Source of the DNA: Anaerolineales bacterium
GTDB taxonomy: Bacteria > Chloroflexota > Anaerolineae > Anaerolineales > UBA4823
Length of the DNA stretch: 64,000 nt
Assembly (NCBI GenBank): GCA_025057645.1
Contig: JANXBJ010000002.1
Location: 124,001-188,000, forward strand
Direction: 5' to 3'
Shown: positions 36,498 to 44,751 of the stretch, piece by piece
Layout: each line of letters opens with the position of its first letter
Numbering within the stretch: position 1 is the stretch's first letter
Made by a program: the position numbers and the translations under genes
The notes under the pieces: model-generated
Seen by the model: only the letters and a program-made list of their open reading frames with translations
Database searches by the model: none
Told to the model about the DNA's origin: nothing

Positions 36498-37616
36498 GTG
36501 AGACGAACGATGAGTTCGATTCCTCCGGAGTTCCACCGAGTTGTTGAAATCGCTCGTCAGAAGCTCCTTCGCCTCGTGACTGAGTATCCCGATCTGATGC
36601 CTTCTTTTACGGAGAACGGGAAGTGGCGCTTGCAGCAGCCGGGTTGGACCAATTGGTGCGAAGGCTTCCTAGGCGGTGCTCTGTGGTTGATCTATCTCCT
36701 CACCGAAGAGGCTCGCTTCCGGCAGCATGCCGAACATTACAGCCGTCTAATCGAAGAGCGCAAGACCGATCGCACTGTCCATGACCTAGGTTTCTTGTTT
36801 CTTCCTACTTGGGGGCGTTGGTATCGCTTGGACGGCAATTCTTACGCTCGTGAAGTGCTGATTGAGGCCGGTCGAACGCTCGCCGGGCGTTACCAAGCAG
36901 CCGGGCGCTACCTGTGTTCCTTTCAAGGGGTGCACAGTCTATACATCGACATTATGATGAATGTCCCATTGGTGTTCGAAGCTGCGCAGTTGAGCGGTGA
37001 AGAGAGGCTCTTGCGCATTGCCCGAGAGCATTGTCATACCACTCGGCGTTATCTGGTGCGTGGTGATTTCAGCACCGCCCACGAGGGCATCTTTGACCCA
37101 GAGAGTGGTCGGTTCATTTGCTATCAAACTCAGCAAGGCTGGCGCAGTGACTCAACTTGGGTGCGTGGTCATTGCTGGGCTTTATACGGCTTTACCCTGG
37201 CCTTTCGCTATACCCGCGAAGCTGCGTTTCTGAGCACAGCACAAGGCTTGGCAGACTATTATCTTTTGCATACACCTGAACATGGCATCCCGCCCAACGA
37301 TTGGGACGAACCGAATCCCAAGTATCCCTATGAGAGTTCGGCTGCGGCCATCGCCGCCAGCGGGTTGCTATCCCTGGCGGATTGCACAACGGACATGTTG
37401 CGCGCTAAAGTTTATCGGGAGGCGGCGCAGCGAATCCTCTCAACGCTCTGTTCAGACGAGTTTTTGGCGATCGACCCTCAGTGGGAGGGAATTTTGCGCC
37501 ACGCAATCTACCATTTCCCCGCCGAGGTTGGTGTAGACGAGAGTACAATATGGGGGGACTACTTTTTCCTCGAAGCGATCGGAAAAATTTCTCAGGTTCT
37601 TCCACCGGAATGCTGA
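36498..37616 (+). CDS. Unsaturated glucuronyl hydrolase-like protein (GH88/GH105 type)
   Basis: A 372-residue (alpha/alpha)6-toroid enzyme resembling unsaturated glucuronyl hydrolases, which remove the 4,5-unsaturated uronate that polysaccharide lyases leave on an oligosaccharide. Candidate catalytic aspartates are D96 in RTVHDLGFLF and D151 in LYIDIMMNVP, spaced similarly to D88 and D149 of the Bacillus enzyme. Substrate-cleft blocks are GWRSDSTWVRGHCWALYGF and YPYESSAAAIAASGLL. No signal peptide, so it is cytoplasmic. The GTG at 36498 has a strong ribosome-binding site (inside a hairpin); ATG at 36510 is the alternative. It is the best hint that the locus handles a uronic-acid glycan. Confidence 0.85.
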   Translation: MRRTMSSIPPEFHRVVEIARQKLLRLVTEYPDLMPSFTENGKWRLQQPGWTNWCEGFLGGALWLIYLLTEEARFRQHAEHYSRLIEERKTDRTVHDLGFLFLPTWGRWYRLDGNSYAREVLIEAGRTLAGRYQAAGRYLCSFQGVHSLYIDIMMNVPLVFEAAQLSGEERLLRIAREHCHTTRRYLVRGDFSTAHEGIFDPESGRFICYQTQQGWRSDSTWVRGHCWALYGFTLAFRYTREAAFLSTAQGLADYYLLHTPEHGIPPNDWDEPNPKYPYESSAAAIAASGLLSLADCTTDMLRAKVYREAAQRILSTLCSDEFLAIDPQWEGILRHAIYHFPAEVGVDESTIWGDYFFLEAIGKISQVLPPEC

Positions 37617-37637
37617 TGGCTGAGAAGTACTAAAGAA

Positions 37638-37659
37638 TTTTGGGGATAAAACCCCAAAA
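37638..37659 (+). promoter_or_regulatory. Intercistronic hairpin before the RraA-like gene
   Basis: TTTTGGGG (37638-37645) pairs perfectly with CCCCAAAA (37652-37659), loop of 6 nt. It lies 22 nt after the GH88 stop. No T-tract after the stem on the plus strand, so probably a processing or stabilising element. Confidence 0.5.
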
Positions 37660-37676
37660 GAACCGAGGTGAAAAGA

Positions 37677-38420
37677 ATGCAAACTGCTCGACACACTCCC
37701 GAAGAATTAGAGGCCATTCGCAAATTTACTGTGCCAACTTTGGCAAACGCTATTGAAACCTTTGGAGTGATTCCCTCAAACGAGGGATTTTGTGATTCGC
37801 GCATGCGCTGCCACTACCCTGACCTGCCCTTGATGCTCGGCTATGCGGTCACGGCACGGGTCAGCACCGATCAGCCCCCTAGCGAAGTGCGGCCGGGCAT
37901 CGTTGAGGCGGAATATTGGCGCTGGGTCGCCTCCCAGCCCGGCCCCAAAGTGGCAGTAGTACAGGATATTGACAACCCTCCTAAAGGAGCAATGTGGGGT
38001 GAGTGGAATGCCAATGTGCATAAAGCCCTGGGCTGTGTGGGCATGGTCACCGAAGGGGCGGCGCGCGATCTAGACGGAGTGCGCAAGCTGAACTTCCACT
38101 TCTTTTCGACGCATGTTTTACCTACCCATGGCTATGGGGCGTTCATCGATTATGGAGGCAGCGTGCGCGTAGCCGGTTTGGTGGTCAAACCGGGCGATCT
38201 GTTGGTGGGGGATATGCACGGCGTGCTTTTAATTCCGGCGGAAATACCCCTCTTAGAATTAGCCAGAGCTGCCCAACAGATTGACGATCTGGAGAGTGAA
38301 GTTTTCGCTCTCTGTCAATCCCCCGATTTTTCCATTGAAAAACTGATCGAGCTGGATCGTTCTGTGGCCGAACGCTGGCCGAGGCCGACCGGCAAAGAGC
38401 GCCTTTTGCGCACCATATAG
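37677..38420 (+). CDS. RraA/HMG-aldolase family protein
   Basis: A 247-residue protein of the RraA-like superfamily (formerly annotated as demethylmenaquinone methyltransferase). Blocks FTVPTLANAIETFG, GKVAVVQDIDN-like VAVVQDIDNPPKGAMWGEW, GMVTEGAARDLDGVRKL and VKPGDLLVGDMHGVLLIP are characteristic. Some members are metal-dependent aldolases or decarboxylases of 4-carboxy-4-hydroxy-2-oxoadipate and related acids; others bind RNase E, which is unlikely here. The ATG at 37677 has GAGGTG upstream. Its place beside an acid-sugar kinase suggests cleavage or decarboxylation of an oxo-acid in the same pathway. Confidence 0.85.
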   Translation: MQTARHTPEELEAIRKFTVPTLANAIETFGVIPSNEGFCDSRMRCHYPDLPLMLGYAVTARVSTDQPPSEVRPGIVEAEYWRWVASQPGPKVAVVQDIDNPPKGAMWGEWNANVHKALGCVGMVTEGAARDLDGVRKLNFHFFSTHVLPTHGYGAFIDYGGSVRVAGLVVKPGDLLVGDMHGVLLIPAEIPLLELARAAQQIDDLESEVFALCQSPDFSIEKLIELDRSVAERWPRPTGKERLLRTI

Positions 38421-38439
38421 CTTGAGAAGGGAGGGTAGG

Positions 38440-39105
38440 ATGGGCAAGCGATTGGCCTATATTCACACCGTTGCGGGCCTGACCAGTACATTCAAGGCCC
38501 TGAGCGAAGAGCTCTTGCCTGGTGTTGATCTTTTCCACATCGTAGATGAGAGTTTGCTGCAGAACACCATCCGCGCTAATCAATTGACGGCTCAGACAAT
38601 GCGCCGGCTGCTCCGTCTAATAGTCTCTGCTGAGGAAGCCGGCGCCGAGATTGTTATGGTGACTTGTTCTTCAATGGGTCCGGCGGTCGAGGCCAGTCGC
38701 CCATTTGTGAGCATCCCGGTTCTACGGGTGGACGAGCCCATGGCGCAATTAGCTGTGCAGAGTGGATCGACCATCGGGGTTGCGGCAACGCTCCAGACGA
38801 CCCTCAAGCCGACGGTCGACCTGATTACCCATGTAGCGGCGCAGCAAGGGAGAGCAGTGCGGGTAGTCTCTAAGTTATGTGAAGGGGCCTTCCAAGCTGT
38901 GGTCAGTGGCGATCCTGCGCGGCACGATCAATTGGTGGCGGCCGGCTTGCAAGAACTCGTCCCTCAAGTAGAAGTGGTGGTTTTAGCTCAGGCATCCATG
39001 GCGAGGGTGGTGGAGAGTTTGCCGGAAGAGATGCGCCGGATTCCGATCCTTTCTAGCCCACGCCTTGCGGTAGAACGGTTAGCCCAGGTGATTCCAACGC
39101 TTTAG
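38440..39105 (+). CDS. Asp/Glu/hydantoin racemase family protein lacking the second Cys
   Basis: A 221-residue protein of the aspartate/glutamate racemase superfamily. The first catalytic Cys is present (C76 in VTCSSMG). The second, normally in a LxC(T/A) motif, is replaced by Gln (Q184 in VVLAQASM). Two-cysteine racemisation is therefore unlikely; single-cysteine members include decarboxylases and isomerases. GGGAGG lies 5 nt before the ATG at 38440; a longer frame to 38422 has no support. It sits between the RraA-like gene and the MoaD-like gene. It may isomerise or decarboxylate an acid intermediate. Confidence 0.85.
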   Translation: MGKRLAYIHTVAGLTSTFKALSEELLPGVDLFHIVDESLLQNTIRANQLTAQTMRRLLRLIVSAEEAGAEIVMVTCSSMGPAVEASRPFVSIPVLRVDEPMAQLAVQSGSTIGVAATLQTTLKPTVDLITHVAAQQGRAVRVVSKLCEGAFQAVVSGDPARHDQLVAAGLQELVPQVEVVVLAQASMARVVESLPEEMRRIPILSSPRLAVERLAQVIPTL

Positions 39106-39116
39106 AGGAGAGGCTT

Positions 39117-39353
39117 ATGCAAGTTAAGGTTGTGCTATATGGCATGTTGCGGGAGAGACTTGCCAAGGAGACGCGCGGACGTTTGACTGTTGAACTTCCC
39201 GAAGGCAGCTCTGTAGCCGACCTTCGTGCGCACCTGGGCATTCAAACTCCGGTGGGGTGTTCTGTCAACGGACAAATGGAGCGTAATCCGGAGCGGGTGC
39301 TCCGGGACGGCGATGAAGTGCACTTGTTTCAGTCCATCGGCGGTGGGGAATGA
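39117..39353 (+). CDS. MoaD/ThiS-like small protein ending in Gly-Gly-Gly-Glu
   Basis: A 78-residue ubiquitin-fold protein. MQVKVVLYGMLRERL and VEVHLFQS-like EVHLFQSIGGGE are typical of MoaD-type sulfur carriers for pterin-dithiolene synthesis, which the AOR needs. MoaD normally ends in Gly-Gly, whose carboxylate is thiocarboxylated; here one Glu follows the glycines. That end would need trimming to work. GAGGAG precedes the ATG. The stop overlaps the next start (ATGA). AOR loci often carry such a gene, so the association supports cofactor supply. Confidence 0.85.
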   Translation: MQVKVVLYGMLRERLAKETRGRLTVELPEGSSVADLRAHLGIQTPVGCSVNGQMERNPERVLRDGDEVHLFQSIGGGE

Positions 39354-40762
39354 GAGTATCGAAAGCAACTCTTTTTGCCCAATTGCCTCCCGAATATCCT
39401 GAGGATTTGTTACCCGAAATTCGGCGCATGGTAAAAGCCTCGCGCCGTAAAGTGGTTGTTTTGGATGATGACCCGACCGGAACCCAGACGGTGCGCAATA
39501 TTACAGTTCTGACGCGCTGGGATACCTCTACGCTCGCCAAGGTGCTCTCAGAGGATGAGGATGTAGTTTATATCCTGACCAATTCGCGGAGCTTTTTGCC
39601 TACGGACGTTGCGAGGATGAATTGCGAAATCGCCTGCAATCTCAAAGAGGCGAGCAAGGCAACCGGCAGGCCGTTTGTTGTGGTCAGCCGCAGCGACTCT
39701 ACTTTGCGCGGTCACTTTCCGTTGGAAACGGACGTGCTCATGGAGGGGTTAGGGGATGGTTTTGACGGGGTTTTGGTGATCCCTTTCTTCGAGGAGGGAG
39801 GGCGGTTTACGGTTAACGATATCCACTATGTTGCCGAAGGGGAAGACCTCATCCCGGCTGCCGAGACCGAATATGCAAAGGATGCGACTTTTGGCTACAG
39901 GGCATCGAACCTGAAGGAGTGGGTTGCCGAAAAATGTGGTGGACGGGTTATGCCTTCGCAGGTGGCTTCTGTTTCGTTAGAGCTAATCCGTCAAGGTGGC
40001 CCAGACGCTGTGTGTGCAGCACTGACCCGTCTCCAGAATGCCCAAATCTGCGTGGTCAATGCCGCAAGTTACCGCGATATGGAAGTCTTTGTTGTCGGCT
40101 TGCTGCGCGCTGAGGAGCTCGGCAAGCGGTTTCTCTATCGTACTGCGGCCTCGTTTGTGCGCGTGCGAGGTGGATTAGAAGCCTTCCCGCTTCTGAGCGC
40201 TGCCGATTTTGACTTCGGAGATACGCTTAGCGGCGGTCTAATCGTCGCTGGCTCTTATATCCGTAAAAGCAGTGAGCAAATTGCTGCCGTTCAGGCACTG
40301 CCCCACGTAGTCAGCCTAGAAGTTTCGGTGCCGGAGTTGCTGACCGAGGGAGGCCGCCAGCAGGAGGTTAGCCGTGTGGCGAGGCAAGCTAATGAGGTAC
40401 TTGCCGATGGAAAAGAGGTGCTGATCTACACCAGTCGCCAATTGATCACCGGATCAGATGCGGCCTCCTCGCTGAAGATCGGACAGGTGGTCTCCCAATC
40501 TTTGGTGGATATCGTGCGCTCTCTGAGCGTTAAGCCGGCATGGATGATTGCGAAAGGGGGAATCACCTCCTCGGATGTCGCCACAAAAGGACTGGACATC
40601 GCCCAGGCGCGGGTTCTGGGGCAGATCTTACCCGGTGTACCGGTTTGGCAGGCAGGCGAGGGCAGCCGCTGGCCGGGAATGGTTTACGTTGTTTTCCCGG
40701 GCAATGTGGGCGGGCCTCAATCAATGGCTCAAGTAGTGAAGGTGCTTTCCGGGCGAAACTAG
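39350..40762 (+). CDS. Four-carbon acid-sugar kinase family protein (DUF1537, YgbK/OtnK type)
   Basis: A 470-residue kinase of the DUF1537 family. The N-terminal domain shows VVVLDDDPTGTQTVRN (about residues 35-50) and SRSDSTLRGHFPLE; the C-terminal nucleotide-binding domain shows KGGITSSDVATKGL (about residue 401) and VVFPGNVGG. The family phosphorylates C4 acid sugars such as threonate, erythronate or 2-oxo-tetronate. It overlaps the MoaD stop and ends the locus. With an RraA-like aldolase or decarboxylase instead of the usual OtnC or PdxA2 partner, the exact step is open. Confidence 0.9.
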   Translation: MRVSKATLFAQLPPEYPEDLLPEIRRMVKASRRKVVVLDDDPTGTQTVRNITVLTRWDTSTLAKVLSEDEDVVYILTNSRSFLPTDVARMNCEIACNLKEASKATGRPFVVVSRSDSTLRGHFPLETDVLMEGLGDGFDGVLVIPFFEEGGRFTVNDIHYVAEGEDLIPAAETEYAKDATFGYRASNLKEWVAEKCGGRVMPSQVASVSLELIRQGGPDAVCAALTRLQNAQICVVNAASYRDMEVFVVGLLRAEELGKRFLYRTAASFVRVRGGLEAFPLLSAADFDFGDTLSGGLIVAGSYIRKSSEQIAAVQALPHVVSLEVSVPELLTEGGRQQEVSRVARQANEVLADGKEVLIYTSRQLITGSDAASSLKIGQVVSQSLVDIVRSLSVKPAWMIAKGGITSSDVATKGLDIAQARVLGQILPGVPVWQAGEGSRWPGMVYVVFPGNVGGPQSMAQVVKVLSGRN

Positions 40763-40770
40763 TCTCTTGA

Positions 40771-40807
40771 TCCCCTTGAGTAGGGGCTCGGCATGGTTCG
40801 CCGAGGG
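40771..40807 (+). terminator. Possible terminator hairpins after the catabolic locus
   Basis: Two small hairpins follow the kinase stop: CCCC-TTGAGTA-GGGG, and CTCGGC (40787-40792) with GCCGAG (40800-40805). A pyrimidine-rich stretch (CTTTCTCTCT) follows but no clean T-tract. A weak or Rho-assisted terminator is possible. The rest of the gap to 40939 shows nothing else. Confidence 0.35.
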
Positions 40808-40939
40808 AGACTTTCTCTCTAGTAACCCTAGGAATTGCGGGCGAAGATGCTCGGGCTAGGGTGGGTGGGGATAGGCTTCAGAAGCCAAGTCTCCAGGGGA
40901 ACGCCTGCCTGCGGATCGCATCCGCTTTGCGTCGGTATT

Positions 40940-41695
40940 TTATGTCAGGCGTTGGACGAACGACAGAATCTTCTCCGCAATCAGCTCCTTGTCATAATCC
41001 AACGTAGCCACATGATAGGAGTTTTCCAGCCAGATCAATTCCTTGTCGCTTGAGCCGAGGTTTTCGTAAATAAACGGGGCGTTGTCAGGGTGAACGATGT
41101 GGTCCTCGCGGGATTGGAAAACGAGCGCCGGACAGGTGATGGCGCCGAGTAAATCGCGGGTTACACCCATTAGAGCATAAATCTGGCGAACGGCGGGGAC
41201 CGGCACAACAGGATAGACTAATTCGGTGATGCCGGGCTGCTTGATGTCTGAGCCGACGCCGGAAATCGTATCAGGCAAGTTACGACCGAAAGCCAAGCGG
41301 GCGAAGTCGGGGTTCTTCAGGAAAAGAGCGCCGTTGATCGGGGCTACGCCGCTGAAGACGCCTGGATACATCCCCGCCATGTAAAGAGAGAGGGTGCCAC
41401 CCATCGATAGACCGGTGATAAACAGCTTCTTGCATCGGGCTCGTAAGGTCTCCATCGCTTCTTCGATAGAGCGAATCCAATCCTCGGCGGTGCTGCGTGC
41501 CATATCCTCAGGGTGGGTGCCGTGACCTTTTAGGCGCGGTCCGATGACGGTAAAGCCGCCTTTCTCGGCCAGATATTGGCCGAGAAAGCGTACACTTTGG
41601 GTAGTGCCGGTAAAACCGTGCGAGACCAAGACGCCAACCTCGTTGCCTTCGAAGAAGAATGGTTCTGCGCCGGGCATGACGGGATGGATTTCCAT
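40940..41695 (-). CDS. Alpha/beta hydrolase, Est30-like carboxylesterase
   Basis: A 251-residue serine esterase of the monoglyceride-lipase/Est30 type. The oxyanion region is SHGFTGTTQS, the nucleophile is S97 in GLSMGG, and the acid and histidine are D198 in SREDHIVHPDNAPF and H228 in NSYHVATLD. This is the full catalytic triad. No signal peptide, so it is cytoplasmic. It hydrolyses short- to medium-chain esters; the physiological substrate is unknown. GGAGG lies upstream of the ATG. It is convergent with the catabolic locus and separate from the DUF302 gene by about 170 bp. Confidence 0.9.
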   Translation of the reverse strand: MEIHPVMPGAEPFFFEGNEVGVLVSHGFTGTTQSVRFLGQYLAEKGGFTVIGPRLKGHGTHPEDMARSTAEDWIRSIEEAMETLRARCKKLFITGLSMGGTLSLYMAGMYPGVFSGVAPINGALFLKNPDFARLAFGRNLPDTISGVGSDIKQPGITELVYPVVPVPAVRQIYALMGVTRDLLGAITCPALVFQSREDHIVHPDNAPFIYENLGSSDKELIWLENSYHVATLDYDKELIAEKILSFVQRLT

Positions 41696-41867
41696 TTCGA
41701 CCTCCTTAGATCAGAATCGGTAAACTAATTGTACTCTGGGCTTACGCTCTGTTCGGTGCGAGGGAGTAGTAGGTCTCGGTCTTGCCTTGAGTAGAAGGCC
41801 TCGGTTTCCCTACTATACGATAGAAATGCTTCAGCTCTCTGCGCTGTCGAGGCCGGGGGGACTCGTG

Positions 41868-42263
41868 TTAGGTGTTGGCCAACTCCTCTGCAACTCGCTT
41901 CAGACGGGTATAGGCTTCCCGTGCCACCGGCTCTAAGGCTGGGTCTTGGATAACGTTGATCATCGAGAGCGGATCGATGATGCTTACAATGGTGTGCTGG
42001 CCCTCTTCGTAAACGATCACGTTGCAGGGTAGAAGCAGACCGACCTCCGGTCGGAGTGTGAGAGCCTGATGGGCAAGGGGTGGATTGCACACCCCTAGAA
42101 TCGCATACTTGCGAAAATCGGCATTGAGCTTCTCTTTCATCGTTTTCTGGACATCGATCGAAGTCAGCACGCCGAAGCCTTCCGCTTTGAGAGCTTGGGT
42201 GACTTTATCGATTGCCTCTTCATAGGCCATGTTCAATGCACACTGAAAGCCTAGCTGGGACAT
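41868..42263 (-). CDS. DUF302 domain protein
   Basis: A 131-residue single-domain protein. DUF302 blocks are visible: MAYEEAIDKVTQALKAEGFGVLTSIDVQKTM-like start (positions ~10-40), KYAILGVCNPPLAHQAL, VGLLLPCNVIVYE and VSIIDPLSMINVI. The fold is small alpha/beta and the function unknown; family members are often near stress or metal genes. I take the ATG at 42263, which has AAGGAG 6 nt upstream, over the longer frame to 42293. No signal peptide. The gene is alone on its strand here, with UvrB 217 bp upstream. Confidence 0.88.
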   Translation of the reverse strand: MSQLGFQCALNMAYEEAIDKVTQALKAEGFGVLTSIDVQKTMKEKLNADFRKYAILGVCNPPLAHQALTLRPEVGLLLPCNVIVYEEGQHTIVSIIDPLSMINVIQDPALEPVAREAYTRLKRVAEELANT

Positions 42264-42479
42264 CCGTATCTCCTTATCGTGATCTCTGATCATTAGATGT
42301 CCGTGAGCGCTGAATGGTAACCTCTCGAGGTCTTGCAGTTGCTTTGGGTGATTTTCGGATTAGCCGGGGAGTCTTGTGGGGCGCAGAATAAGGGAGAGTG
42401 TAGAGGGTGCGCCGAAACGAGCGAAAGAGCTTGGTTGGTTTGGCAAGACAGCCAAACCTTATACCGGATACTCGTCGCT

Positions 42480-44516
42480 CTACTCCTCTCCGGCGAGCAG
42501 ACGCACCTTCTCCCAAGGCTTGAGGTTGCTCTCCTCGGCCAGCAGGGCGCGCAGCTCAAAGATTTGGTCGCGCAGGACGGCGGCCTTCTCGAACTCTAAG
42601 TTTTTGGCGGCTTCTTTCATTTCCTTTTCCAGGTCTTGGATCAGTTTGCGCAGTTCGGCTTGCTCTAGGCTTCGGGAAGCGCGCACCGAATAGGCAGGTC
42701 GGGCTTCGGCGACTCGGTGCACAGCTACCCGGTCGGTCAGATCGCGCACTGCTTTGACGATGCTTGCCGGGATGATCCCGTGCTCTTGGTTATAGGCGAT
42801 TTGTTTAGCGCGGCGGCGATTGGTTTCGTCAATGGCACGGCGCATCGAGTCGGTGATTTTGTCGGCGTACATGATCACCTTGCCCTCGACATGGCGAGCA
42901 GCGCGGCCGATCGTCTGGATCAAGGCTGTTTCGGAGCGCAGGAAGCCCTCTTTATCGGCATCTAAAATGGCCACGAGCGAGACTTCGGGCAAGTCTAGGC
43001 CCTCGCGCAGCAAGTTGATGCCCACGACCACATCGAAAACTCCCAAGCGCAAATCCCGCAAGATGCCGACACGCTCTAGCGTGTCGATTTCCGAGTGGAG
43101 GTAGTGCACCTTAATACCCATTTCCATGAGGTAGTCGGAGAGTTTCTCGGCCATCCGTTTGGTCAGCGTGGTTACTAAGACACGTTGTCCTTTTTCAACC
43201 CGCTTACGGATTTCGCCGATGAGATCATCCACCTGGCCTGGGATCGGGCGCACTTCAACCTCAGGGTCGACCAGGCCGGTGGGACGGATAATCTGTTCGA
43301 CAACTTGGTCAGCGCGTCGTAGTTCGTAAGGTCCCGGCGTGGCCGAGGTGTAGATAGTAAAGCCCATCCGTTGCTCGAACTCCTCAAACGTCAAAGGGCG
43401 GTTGTCGAGCGCTGAAGGCAGGCGAAAACCATACTCGACCAACGTCGTTTTGCGGGAGCGGTCGCCGTGGTACATGCCGCGAATTTGCGGAATGGTCATA
43501 TGCGATTCGTCTATAATCAACAGGTAATCGCTGGGAATATAGTCCATAAGCGTCCATGGCGGAGACCCGGGAGGACGCTGGTCGAGGTGGCGGGAGTAGT
43601 TTTCAATTCCGGAACAATAGCCGACCTCGCGCAACATTTCAAGGTCGTATAAAGTGCGTTGCTCTAGGCGCTGAGCTTCCAGTAACCGGCCTTGACGCTT
43701 TAGTTCGGCGACGCGTTCCGCAAGTTCGGCCTCGATGTCGCGCAACGCTTGTTCGAGTTTGTCTTTGTCTGTAATAAAGTGCTTCGCAGGATAGATCGCC
43801 ACGCTCGGAAGCGAGCGCCGGACTGCCCCGGTGAGGGGGTCAAACTCGAGAATGCGCTCCACTTCGTCGCCGAAGAAGGTGATGCGGTAGCCATGTTTTT
43901 CTTGATAAGCCGGAACGATCTCCAGGGTGTCGCCGCGCAGGCGAAAAGTCCCAGGACGCAATTCCAGGTCGTTGCGTTCATACTGTCCTTCAATGAGCAT
44001 CCGCAATAAGGCGTTGCGGCGGAAGATATGCCCGGTCTCCAGGTTGATCACAACTCTTCCATAGGCCTCGGGACTGCCGATGCCGTAGATGCAGGAGACT
44101 GAAGCCACGATAATCACATCACGCCGGGTCATCAGGGCTGTGGTCGCTGCCAGGCGCAAGCGTTCGATCTCTTCGTTGATATCAGCGTCTTTTTCGATGT
44201 ACAAGTCGTGTTTGGGGACATACGCTTCGGGTTGGTAGTAATCGTAATAGGAGACGAAGTATTCCACAGCGTTTTCGGGGAAGAATTCCTTGAACTCGGC
44301 GTAAAGTTGAGCAGCAAGGGTTTTATTGTGGGCCATGACCAGAGCCGGCATATTAAGGCGTTCAATGACGGCTGCAATTGTGTAGGTTTTACCTGTGCCG
44401 GTGGCGCCGAGCAGCACTTGGTGGCGATAGCCTCGTCGCACACCCTCCACCAGCTTCTCGATTGCTTCGGGCTGGTCACCGGTCGGGCGGAATGGTGCAT
44501 GCAGTTTGAAGTCCAT
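42480..44516 (-). CDS. uvrB: Excinuclease ABC subunit B
   Basis: A 678-residue helicase-like subunit of nucleotide excision repair, which verifies damage delivered by UvrA and recruits UvrC. Walker A is [10 protein letters not shown] near residues 37-46. The DNA-clamping beta-hairpin contains [12 protein letters not shown]. Helicase motifs [44 protein letters not shown] and QTIGRAARH are all present. The C-terminal UVR domain is [17 protein letters not shown] onward. Full length and intact. No SOS box is obvious upstream. It is divergent from the CcrM-like gene. Confidence 0.98.
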   Translation of the reverse strand: MDFKLHAPFRPTGDQPEAIEKLVEGVRRGYRHQVLLGATGTGKTYTIAAVIERLNMPALVMAHNKTLAAQLYAEFKEFFPENAVEYFVSYYDYYQPEAYVPKHDLYIEKDADINEEIERLRLAATTALMTRRDVIIVASVSCIYGIGSPEAYGRVVINLETGHIFRRNALLRMLIEGQYERNDLELRPGTFRLRGDTLEIVPAYQEKHGYRITFFGDEVERILEFDPLTGAVRRSLPSVAIYPAKHFITDKDKLEQALRDIEAELAERVAELKRQGRLLEAQRLEQRTLYDLEMLREVGYCSGIENYSRHLDQRPPGSPPWTLMDYIPSDYLLIIDESHMTIPQIRGMYHGDRSRKTTLVEYGFRLPSALDNRPLTFEEFEQRMGFTIYTSATPGPYELRRADQVVEQIIRPTGLVDPEVEVRPIPGQVDDLIGEIRKRVEKGQRVLVTTLTKRMAEKLSDYLMEMGIKVHYLHSEIDTLERVGILRDLRLGVFDVVVGINLLREGLDLPEVSLVAILDADKEGFLRSETALIQTIGRAARHVEGKVIMYADKITDSMRRAIDETNRRRAKQIAYNQEHGIIPASIVKAVRDLTDRVAVHRVAEARPAYSVRASRSLEQAELRKLIQDLEKEMKEAAKNLEFEKAAVLRDQIFELRALLAEESNLKPWEKVRLLAGEE

Positions 44517-44737
44517 AACTGCTTTTCGAACCAGTCAACGCTGAAGGCAGATGAGATCAGACCAATCTCCCGTGAGGACAGCGTTGATTTTACCGTGAAT
44601 TTTTCTCTACGGGGGCGGGATCGATCGGAGATTGAAGCCCAATTATGCCGGAAGCCGTTTGACCGGAGAAAAGCCTCCGAGCTGCGTTCTCGACTTTTGT
44701 CTATGTACGGTCGGCCATAGACGGGGGCAAACTTGGG

Positions 44738-44743
44738 TAAAAT
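44738..44743 (+). promoter_or_regulatory. -10 box of the methyltransferase gene, nearly leaderless
   Basis: TAAAAT ends 8 nt before the ATG at 44752, which would place the transcription start at or next to the start codon. No ribosome-binding site precedes the ATG, and no convincing -35 is seen. The rest of the gap 44517-44737 holds nothing recognisable. Confidence 0.4.
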
Positions 44744-44751
44744 TAGCCTTG

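Noticed and set aside
44632-44751. Forty-residue N-terminal extension of the methyltransferase
   Set aside because: The extension has no similarity to CcrM-like proteins and would start upstream of the -10 box.
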